Below the pieces are notes generated by a model. It made no database searches. It had not been told where the DNA came from and was given only the letters and a program-made list of their open reading frames with translations. Positions 1 through 5,903 of a stretch of 6,585 nucleotides of DNA are shown one piece after another. The DNA is from Rhodobacterales bacterium 34-62-10 (lineage in GTDB: Bacteria > Pseudomonadota > Alphaproteobacteria > Rhodobacterales > Rhodobacteraceae). Location: the NCBI GenBank assembly GCA_002282555.1, contig NCJR01000120.1, positions 1-6,585 on the forward strand, in the 5' to 3' direction. Position numbers and translations under genes: made by a program. How positions within the stretch are numbered: position 1 is the stretch's first letter; each line of letters opens with the position of its first letter.

Positions 1-26
1 CTCTGTAGGGCCACTCTGTAGGGCCA
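1..26. repeat. Perfect 13-bp tandem duplication
   Basis: The unit CTCTGTAGGGCCA occurs at 1-13 and again at 14-26 with no mismatch, and the next two bases (CT) would begin a third copy. The first copy starts at the window edge, so the array may extend further upstream. It lies just before gloB, in sequence that is probably non-coding: two of the three forward frames have a TAG inside the repeat and the third stops at 44-46. A replication-slippage duplication is the simplest explanation, and no function is evident. Confidence 0.85.
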
Positions 27-52
27 CTTTAACAAGCAAAAGATGAAACGCC

Positions 53-820
53 ATGCCCCTTGAGATCGTGACCATTCCCTGCCTCAAGGACAATTACGCA
101 TTTCTGGCCCATGACCGCGATACAGGCCAGACCGCCGTGATCGACGTCCCCGAGGCGGCCCCCATTGCCGCAGCGCTGGCGCAACGCGGCTGGCGGCTGT
201 CCCATGTGCTGCTGACGCATCACCACCCGGACCATGTGCAGGGTCTTGCAGAGCTGCTGGCCGACCACCCCGCCACCGTGATCGGGGCCGCTGCCGATGC
301 GCATCGCTTGCCGCCGCTGGATGTGGCCGTGGCCGAGGGCGACCGGATCGTGATTGGCCGTGACGAGGGGCAGGTGATCGATGTGTCCGGGCATACCGTG
401 GGCCATATCGCGTTCCATTTCCCGGCCAGTTCCGTGGTCTTTACCGCCGACAGCCTGATGGCGATGGGCTGCGGGCGGCTGTTCGAGGGCACACCCGCGC
501 AGATGCATGCGAGCCTTGCCAAACTGTCCGCGCTGCCGGGGGAAACGCTGGTCTGTTCGGGCCATGAATACACCGCCGCGAACGCAAAATTCGCACTGAC
601 CATTGAACCGGGAAATGCGGCGCTTATCTCTCGGATAGAAAAGATCGAAACCGCGCGTGCGCAGGGCCGCCCCACCGTGCCATCCCTGCTGTCCACCGAG
701 CGCGCCACAAACCCGTTTTTGCGTAGTGACAGCCCTGAAATACAGGCCAATCTTGGCCTGTCCGGGGCAGACCCCATCGCGGTTTTCACCGAGATTCGCC
801 GCCGCAAGGACAGCTTCTGA
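53..820 (+). CDS. gloB: Hydroxyacylglutathione hydrolase (glyoxalase II)
   Basis: This 255-residue cytosolic enzyme should hydrolyse S-D-lactoylglutathione to D-lactate and glutathione, the second step of methylglyoxal detoxification. The metallo-beta-lactamase fold signature THHHPDH spans residues 55-61. The expected dinuclear metal ligands are all present: H56, H58, H114 and D133 for one site, and D60, H61, H171 and D133 for the other. The C-terminal helical substrate domain is intact. It includes SGHEYT (169-174), whose Y173 matches a glutathione-contacting tyrosine in the family, and a terminal RRRKD segment (249-253) that supplies the basic glutathione-binding residues. Length is normal for bacterial GloB. 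The start at 53 gives the typical family beginning (MPLEIVTIPCLKDNYAFL). No strong Shine-Dalgarno is visible, and the ATG at 43 is out of frame. It is separated from clpA by 161 bp, so the two may be transcribed independently. Identification is firm. Confidence 0.96.
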   Translation: MPLEIVTIPCLKDNYAFLAHDRDTGQTAVIDVPEAAPIAAALAQRGWRLSHVLLTHHHPDHVQGLAELLADHPATVIGAAADAHRLPPLDVAVAEGDRIVIGRDEGQVIDVSGHTVGHIAFHFPASSVVFTADSLMAMGCGRLFEGTPAQMHASLAKLSALPGETLVCSGHEYTAANAKFALTIEPGNAALISRIEKIETARAQGRPTVPSLLSTERATNPFLRSDSPEIQANLGLSGADPIAVFTEIRRRKDSF

Positions 821-883
821 TGCTGAAACCTCACGCTTCGGAACCAGGACGAACAAAATGTGACCGGCGCACACAAGAAAAAA

Positions 884-922
884 CTTGAAGACCGCAGGAT
901 ATAGACCACACTTTAACACTAT
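884..922 (+). promoter_or_regulatory. Candidate clpA promoter region
   Basis: The gloB-clpA gap contains CTTGAA at 884-889, which matches the -35 type of alphaproteobacterial RpoH (heat-shock) promoters and also resembles the housekeeping TTGA -35. An A/T-rich stretch follows at 899-922, including CACTTTAACACTAT at 909-922, where a -10 would be expected. With 17-18 bp spacing the -10 hexamer is poor, so the exact element is uncertain. Transcription from here would leave an untranslated leader of roughly 55-65 nt before the GTG at 982. Heat control would suit a protein-quality-control gene, but that is inference. Confidence 0.3.
909..918 (+). promoter_or_regulatory. CACTTTAACA motif shared with the gloB leader
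   Basis: The 10-mer CACTTTAACA occurs here and at 25-34, upstream of clpA and gloB respectively. The similarity extends leftward: TGTAGGGCCA precedes it at gloB and TATAGACCA precedes it at clpA, apart from a small gap. It could be part of two related promoters or an operator, or it could be coincidence in two short A/T-richer gaps. The distance to the start codon differs (18 versus 63 nt), which argues against an identical role. Confidence 0.25.
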
Positions 923-968
923 GAGGCCACGTTTGGCGCGCGACGATCCGCGACAGACCCAGATACAA

Positions 969-974
969 GAGGAG
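969..974 (+). promoter_or_regulatory. Ribosome binding site of clpA
   Basis: GAGGAG lies 7 nt upstream of the GTG at 982. This is a strong Shine-Dalgarno at ideal spacing and is the main reason for choosing the GTG start, which also yields the expected ClpA N-domain beginning. Confidence 0.85.
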
Positions 975-981
975 CACAGCC

Positions 982-3312
982 GTGCCTTCATTCTCGACCA
1001 CGCTCGAACAGGCAATCCACGCGGCGCTGGCACTGGCCAACGCGCGCAAACATGAATTCGCAACGCTCGAGCACCTTCTTCTCGCGTTGATCGACGAACC
1101 CGATGCAAACCGCGTGATGAAGGCCTGTTCGGTCGATACCGACGACCTGCGCAACACGCTGGTGGAGTTCATCGACGATGATCTGTCCAACCTTGTGACG
1201 GATATCGATGGCTCGGAAGCGGTGCCCACGGCGGCGTTCCAGCGCGTGATCCAGCGCGCGGCGATCCATGTGCAATCCTCGGGCCGGACTGAGGTGACGG
1301 GGGCCAATGTCCTTGTCGCGATCTTTGCCGAGCGCGAAAGCAACGCCGCCTATTTCCTGCAGGAGCAGGAGATGACGCGGTATGATGCGGTCAATTTCAT
1401 CGCCCATGGTGTGGCCAAGGACCCCGCTTATGGCGAGGCGCGGCCCGTGACCGGTGCGTCCGAGGCAGAGGAGACGAGCAATACCAGCACGTCATCCGAG
1501 GCGACCGATCAGAAGGAATCCGCGCTGGGTAAATATTGCGTGGACCTGAACGCCAAGGCGTTCAAGGGTGATGTCGATCCGCTGATCGGCCGCGCCTCAG
1601 AAGTGGAGCGGTGCATTCAGGTGCTGTGCCGCCGCCGCAAGAACAACCCGCTGCTGGTGGGTGATCCCGGCGTGGGCAAGACCGCCATCGCCGAAGGTCT
1701 GGCGCGCAAGATCGTGAAGGGCGAAACGCCCGAGGTGCTGTCGAAAACCACGATTTTCAGCCTTGATATGGGCGCGCTGCTGGCCGGCACCCGCTATCGC
1801 GGTGATTTCGAGGAGCGCTTGAAGGCCGTGGTCAATGAGCTTGAAGCGCATCCCGATGCGGTTTTGTTCATCGACGAGATCCACACCGTGATCGGTGCGG
1901 GCGCCACGTCAGGCGGGGCGATGGATGCATCGAACCTGCTGAAACCTGCGTTGCAGGGCGGCAAGCTGCGTTGCATGGGATCGACCACCTACAAGGAGTT
2001 CCGCCAGCATTTCGAGAAGGACCGCGCGCTGTCGCGGCGCTTCCAGAAGATCGACGTGAACGAGCCGACCGTGGATGATACCGTCAAGATCCTGCAAGGC
2101 TTGAAGCCCTATTTCGAGGAGCATCACTCGGTCCGTTACACGGCTGATGCGATCAAATCGGCGGTGGAGTTGAGCGCGCGCTATATCAATGACCGCAAGC
2201 TGCCCGACAAGGCGATTGACGTGATCGACGAGGCGGGTGCCGCGCAGCATCTGGTGGCGGAATCCAAGCGTCGCAAGACGATTGGTGCCAAGGAGATCGA
2301 GGCTGTGGTGGCCAAGATCGCCCGCATCCCGCCAAAGAACGTGTCCAAGGACGATGCCGAGGTGCTGAAGGATCTGGAAAAGACCCTCAAGCGGGTGGTG
2401 TTCGGGCAGGACGCGGCGATCGTGGCGCTGTCGAGTGCGATCAAACTGGCCCGCGCCGGTCTGCGTGAACCCGAAAAGCCCATCGGCAACTATCTGTTCG
2501 CCGGCCCCACGGGTGTCGGCAAGACCGAGGTGGCGAAACAGCTGGCCGATACGCTGGGTGTGGAACTGCTGCGGTTCGATATGTCCGAATATATGGAGAA
2601 ACACGCGGTGTCGCGCCTGATCGGGGCCCCTCCGGGCTATGTCGGGTTCGATCAGGGCGGGCTTCTGACGGACGGTGTCGACCAGCATCCGCATTGCGTG
2701 CTGTTGCTGGACGAGATCGAGAAGGCGCATCCGGACGTGTTCAACATCCTGTTGCAGGTGATGGATCACGGCACGCTGACCGACCATAACGGGCGCAAGG
2801 TGGATTTCCGCAATGTGATCCTGATCATGACCTCGAACGCGGGCGCGTCCGACATGGCCAAGGCCGCGATCGGTTTCGGTCGTGACAAGCGCACCGGAGA
2901 GGATACGGCGGCAATCGAGCGGACCTTTACGCCCGAATTCCGCAACCGTCTGGACGCGGTGATCAGTTTCGGGTCGCTGCCGAAAGAGGTGATCATGCAG
3001 GTCGTCGAAAAGTTCGTGCTGCAACTGGAAGCGCAGCTGATGGACCGCAACGTCCATATCGAACTGAGCCGCGCTGCCGCCGAATGGCTGGCTGACAAGG
3101 GCTATGACGAGAAGATGGGGGCACGTCCCTTGGGCCGTGTCATTCAGGAACACATCAAGAAGCCGCTGGCGGAAGAACTGCTGTTCGGCAAGCTGACCAA
3201 GGGCGGTCTGGTCCGCGTCGGGTTGAAGAACGGCGAGATCGATCTGCAAGTGGTTGGGCCGGAACAGGCGCGTCTGTCCGGCAACAAGCCGCCGCTGCTG
3301 ACCGCTGACTGA
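982..3312 (+). CDS. clpA: ATP-dependent Clp protease ATP-binding subunit ClpA
   Basis: This cytosolic Hsp100/AAA+ unfoldase forms hexamers that feed substrates into ClpP. It has 776 residues, against 758 in E. coli. The N-domain (about 1-145) has the two Clp_N repeats (around 27-40 and 105-140) and is the docking surface for the ClpS adaptor. A Ser/Thr/Glu-rich linker follows at about 156-182. D1 has Walker A GDPGVGKT (227-234), a pore-loop tyrosine in GTRYRG (269-274), Walker B VLFIDE (294-299) and arginine fingers R352/R353. D2 has Walker A GPTGVGKT (508-515), pore loop GYVG (552-555), Walker B VLLLDE (573-578), sensor-1 N619 and sensor-2 GARP (713-716). The ClpP-docking tripeptide is IGF (630-632), where E. 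coli has IGL. ClpB is excluded because no long middle coiled-coil domain separates D1 and D2. The start is GTG behind a strong ribosome binding site. The clpS gene is not adjacent within this window. The stop overlaps the next gene's ATG. Confidence 0.97.
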   Translation: MPSFSTTLEQAIHAALALANARKHEFATLEHLLLALIDEPDANRVMKACSVDTDDLRNTLVEFIDDDLSNLVTDIDGSEAVPTAAFQRVIQRAAIHVQSSGRTEVTGANVLVAIFAERESNAAYFLQEQEMTRYDAVNFIAHGVAKDPAYGEARPVTGASEAEETSNTSTSSEATDQKESALGKYCVDLNAKAFKGDVDPLIGRASEVERCIQVLCRRRKNNPLLVGDPGVGKTAIAEGLARKIVKGETPEVLSKTTIFSLDMGALLAGTRYRGDFEERLKAVVNELEAHPDAVLFIDEIHTVIGAGATSGGAMDASNLLKPALQGGKLRCMGSTTYKEFRQHFEKDRALSRRFQKIDVNEPTVDDTVKILQGLKPYFEEHHSVRYTADAIKSAVELSARYINDRKLPDKAIDVIDEAGAAQHLVAESKRRKTIGAKEIEAVVAKIARIPPKNVSKDDAEVLKDLEKTLKRVVFGQDAAIVALSSAIKLARAGLREPEKPIGNYLFAGPTGVGKTEVAKQLADTLGVELLRFDMSEYMEKHAVSRLIGAPPGYVGFDQGGLLTDGVDQHPHCVLLLDEIEKAHPDVFNILLQVMDHGTLTDHNGRKVDFRNVILIMTSNAGASDMAKAAIGFGRDKRTGEDTAAIERTFTPEFRNRLDAVISFGSLPKEVIMQVVEKFVLQLEAQLMDRNVHIELSRAAAEWLADKGYDEKMGARPLGRVIQEHIKKPLAEELLFGKLTKGGLVRVGLKNGEIDLQVVGPEQARLSGNKPPLLTAD

Positions 3313-3314
3313 TG
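3310..3314 (+). promoter_or_regulatory. TGATG stop-start overlap (translational coupling)
   Basis: The clpA TGA (3310-3312) and the peptidase ATG (3312-3314) share the A at 3312. The preceding 20 bases lack a recognisable Shine-Dalgarno, so translation of the peptidase probably depends on ribosomes finishing clpA. Confidence 0.8.
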
Positions 3315-4277
3315 CGGGCAGCCCTGCTGCTGACATGGATGACCTTCGCGCTGCCCGCCAGCGCGGAGGTTTTTTCTTTGGTGCCGCCCATCGACTGCAC
3401 GCTGGGGCAGGACTGTTTCATCCAGCAATACATGGATCACGACCCCGGCGCGGATGCATCGGATTTCACCTGCAACGGGTTGAGTTATGACACCCATAGC
3501 GGCACGGATTTCGCCCTGCCCACGCTGGCCGCGATGCAGGCGGGGGTGGCCGTGATCGCTGCGGCCCCCGGCAGGGTCACGGCCCTGCGCGACGGGATGC
3601 CCGACACCGGGCTGACGCCGGAAACCGCCGCCCAGATCGAAGGGCGCGACTGCGGCAACGGCGTGGTGATCCAGCATCAGGACGGCTGGCAGACGCAATA
3701 TTGCCATTTGAAACAAGGCTCTGTCGCGGTGCGTGAGGGGCAACAGGTTGCGGCGGGTGACAGGCTGGGGCTGGTGGGACTGTCGGGCAACACTGAATTT
3801 CCCCATGTCCATCTGTCGCTGCGCCGCGACGGGCAGGCGGTCGATCCGTTTGATCCCGACGGGCAGATCACCTGCGGCGCGCCTGACCCTGTGACGCTGT
3901 GGACGGCGCCGCTTGTCTATGAACCGGGCGCGCTGCTGGCGGCAGGCTTTGCCACCGCGATCCCGGATTATGCCGCGATCAAGGCGGGCACCGCCGCGGT
4001 GGAGATGATCAGCCGCGATGCGGCGGCGCTGGTGTTCTGGGGCTATGCCTTTGGCGGGCGGCAGGGCGATGCGTTACAGATCACCATCACCGGGCCGGGT
4101 GGCACGATCACCGATCACCGGGAGGTATTGGAGAAAAATCAGGCGCAGTTCTTCCGTGCCGCAGGGCGCAGGATGCCGCAGGGCGGCTGGCCAACTGGCG
4201 CCTATCGCGGGACTGTGACCCTGATGCGCGCGGATCAGGCGATCAGCACGCGCCAGCTCGACATGCGCGTGGAGTGA
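3312..4277 (+). CDS. Secreted M23 (LytM-type) zinc metallopeptidase
   Basis: This 321-residue exported protein probably cuts peptidoglycan cross-bridge or stem peptides in the periplasm. Residues 1-18 form a Sec signal peptide ending in ASA, with likely cleavage before E19. The catalytic domain spans about 58-185. The HxxxD motif HSGTD (62-66) supplies zinc ligands H62 and D66. The HxH motif (H165, H167) supplies the third ligand, H167, and a catalytic histidine, H165. H132 in YCHL is the other catalytic histidine, so the site looks active rather than degenerate as in EnvC/NlpD-type LytM factors. The mature protein has six cysteines (29, 35, 54, 114, 131, 188), consistent with disulfides. Residues about 225-321 form a separate beta-rich, Gly/aromatic-rich domain that I do not recognise. 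The ATG overlaps the clpA stop by one base and no Shine-Dalgarno is evident, so reinitiation after clpA is likely. The specific substrate is unknown. Confidence 0.9.
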   Translation: MRAALLLTWMTFALPASAEVFSLVPPIDCTLGQDCFIQQYMDHDPGADASDFTCNGLSYDTHSGTDFALPTLAAMQAGVAVIAAAPGRVTALRDGMPDTGLTPETAAQIEGRDCGNGVVIQHQDGWQTQYCHLKQGSVAVREGQQVAAGDRLGLVGLSGNTEFPHVHLSLRRDGQAVDPFDPDGQITCGAPDPVTLWTAPLVYEPGALLAAGFATAIPDYAAIKAGTAAVEMISRDAAALVFWGYAFGGRQGDALQITITGPGGTITDHREVLEKNQAQFFRAAGRRMPQGGWPTGAYRGTVTLMRADQAISTRQLDMRVE

Positions 4278-5900
4278 TTACTTCTCGGTGAATTTCAGCT
4301 CGATCCGGCGGTTCTGGGCGCGGGCTTCTTCGGTATCGGCGGGATTGACCGGGTTGTATTCGCCAAAGCCATTGGCGCTGAGGCGGTCGGGCGGGATACC
4401 CAAGCTGCCCGACATATAGCGCACCACCGACAGGGCGCGGGCCTGTGACAGTTCCCAGTTATCGGCGAATTCGCCCTGCCCCGACAGCGGCACGTTATCG
4501 GTATGGCCATTGACCTGAATCACCCAGTCGATCCCTTCCGGAATCTCGTCGGCCACCGTTTGCAGGATCGAGGCGACCTTGGCCACCTCGCCCTGCCCGG
4601 CATCAGACAGGTTGGCGCTGCCGGGTGGGAACAGCACTTCGGAGGCAAAGACGAAACGGTCGCCCACCACCTGCACACCGGGCTGATTGCCCAGAAGATC
4701 ACGCAAACGGCCAAAGAATTCGGAGCGGTATTTCTGCAGATCCTGGGCTTCGGCCTCAAGGCGCTGGCGCTCGGCCTCCTCAAGCTGACGGCGCCGGCGT
4801 TCTTCGGCAGCCGCCCGTGCCAGCGCCGCGTTCAGGTCGGAGCCCAGCGATTGCACCTGAATGGAGGCTGCGGATTCGCGTTCCTTGCTGTCGTCCAGAA
4901 GCGCCTGCAACTGGCCCAACTGATTGCGCAGGGCTGCGACCTGTTGATTGAGCAGGGCCTGCGCCTGCTGCGCCTGGGTGGATTTGTCCTGCTCTTCGGC
5001 CAGCAGGCGTTGGGCCTGGGCCAGAAGTGCGGCCTCCCGCTCGGCCTCGCTCATCTGGGCGCCAAGCTGGGCTTGCAGATCGTCACGCGCGGCCTCGGCT
5101 GCGGCGAGCAGGGTCAGGGTTTCCGCGGCGCGGGCGCGCTGTTCTTCCAGCGCCAGCGTCATCGCGGTCAGCTCTGTATCCGCATTCTGCAACCGCGCGC
5201 GCAGGGCTTCGGCGGCGGCGGCTTCGGCCAGACGCGCGGCCTCCTCCTCGGAGAGTTGCGTCTGAAGCTCGGTGACCTGCCCCCCCAGTGCCGCAGCTTC
5301 GGTGCGCAGATCGGCGATCAGCGCCTCCAGCGCCTCGCGCCGGGCGGCGGCCAGACGCGCGGCCTCGGCGCCGGCGTCGATTTCGGAGCGCGCCTGCGCA
5401 AGTGCAAGGTTGAGCGCCTCCTGCTCGGACAAGAGCCGCCCCTGCTCGGCCTCGAGTTCTGCCACGGTGCCAAGCGCCGTGTCACGCTCGGACAGAAGTG
5501 CGGCCACCTGCGCCTCGAAACTGGTGATCCGCGTCTGCGCCTCGGCAAGGGCGGCCAGCCCCGCATCGCGTTCGCCGCGCAGCGACTGGATCAGCGCCTC
5601 CTGCTGGGAAATCTGCGCCTGTGCGTCGCCAAGCGTCGCGTCCAGCTCGCCCAGTCGCGTGGTCAGATCGGCGCTGCGGCGTTGTTCCAGACCCAGCGCC
5701 TGCGCCAGCGCCGCCACCTCTGCCCCCAGGATGTCAAGTTCGGACGCCTGCCCGGTGATGGTTTCGCGCAACACGAACTGCACCACCATGAAGATGGTCA
5801 GCACGAACATCAGCACCAGCAGAAGCCCGGTCATCGCATCCACGAAACCCGGCCAGATCTCGGACTGGGACCGTTGTCCGCCGCGCCGCGACAAGGCCAT
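4278..5900 (-). CDS. MotB/OmpA-like peptidoglycan-binding stator subunit with a very long coiled coil
   Basis: This 540-residue inner-membrane protein has a periplasmic C-terminus. A short cytoplasmic N-terminus (1-15) leads into one membrane helix (about 19-43). D21 in WPGFVDAMTG occupies the place of the proton-binding aspartate of MotB-type stators. Residues about 50-398 are Ala/Leu/Glu/Gln/Arg-rich heptad sequence predicted as coiled coil, and there is no proline from residue 18 to 406. The OmpA-like domain (about 410-538) has NGHTDNVP (464-471), NWELSQARA (481-489) and NRRIEL (530-535). D468 and R488 match the residues that hold the diaminopimelate of peptidoglycan. There are no cysteines. 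Ordinary MotB is about 300 residues without such a rod. The start lies 3 nt after the stop of the MotA/ExbB-like gene, as expected for a two-subunit complex. Family membership is firm, but the physiological role is unknown; a flagellar role is unlikely because no flagellar genes are nearby and the architecture differs. Confidence 0.88.
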   Translation of the reverse strand: MALSRRGGQRSQSEIWPGFVDAMTGLLLVLMFVLTIFMVVQFVLRETITGQASELDILGAEVAALAQALGLEQRRSADLTTRLGELDATLGDAQAQISQQEALIQSLRGERDAGLAALAEAQTRITSFEAQVAALLSERDTALGTVAELEAEQGRLLSEQEALNLALAQARSEIDAGAEAARLAAARREALEALIADLRTEAAALGGQVTELQTQLSEEEAARLAEAAAAEALRARLQNADTELTAMTLALEEQRARAAETLTLLAAAEAARDDLQAQLGAQMSEAEREAALLAQAQRLLAEEQDKSTQAQQAQALLNQQVAALRNQLGQLQALLDDSKERESAASIQVQSLGSDLNAALARAAAEERRRRQLEEAERQRLEAEAQDLQKYRSEFFGRLRDLLGNQPGVQVVGDRFVFASEVLFPPGSANLSDAGQGEVAKVASILQTVADEIPEGIDWVIQVNGHTDNVPLSGQGEFADNWELSQARALSVVRYMSGSLGIPPDRLSANGFGEYNPVNPADTEEARAQNRRIELKFTEK

Positions 5901-5903
5901 GGA

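Noticed and set aside
1..26. CRISPR repeat or att site
   Set aside because: There are only two directly abutting 13-mers with no spacers, and no cas, integrase or tRNA gene is nearby.
821..881. Rho-independent terminator after gloB
   Set aside because: I found no convincing GC-rich stem followed by a T-run between the gloB stop and CTTGAA.
29..1108. 359-residue minus-strand open frame spanning gloB and the clpA promoter region
   Set aside because: It runs antisense through gloB and into clpA, both supported by catalytic motifs, and has no identifiable product.
982..3312. ClpB or ClpC instead of ClpA
   Set aside because: There is no long middle domain as in ClpB and no UVR-type insertion as in ClpC. 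The close agreement with ClpA in the N-domain and the IGF ClpP-docking loop settles it.
1909..3336. 475-residue open frame on the minus strand opposite clpA
   Set aside because: It is a shadow of clpA caused by high third-position GC. The product is His/Gln/Arg-rich without a known fold.
4278..5900. Flagellar MotB
   Set aside because: The membrane helix and OmpA-like domain fit the superfamily, but the roughly 350-residue coiled coil and the absence of flagellar neighbours do not fit flagellar MotB.
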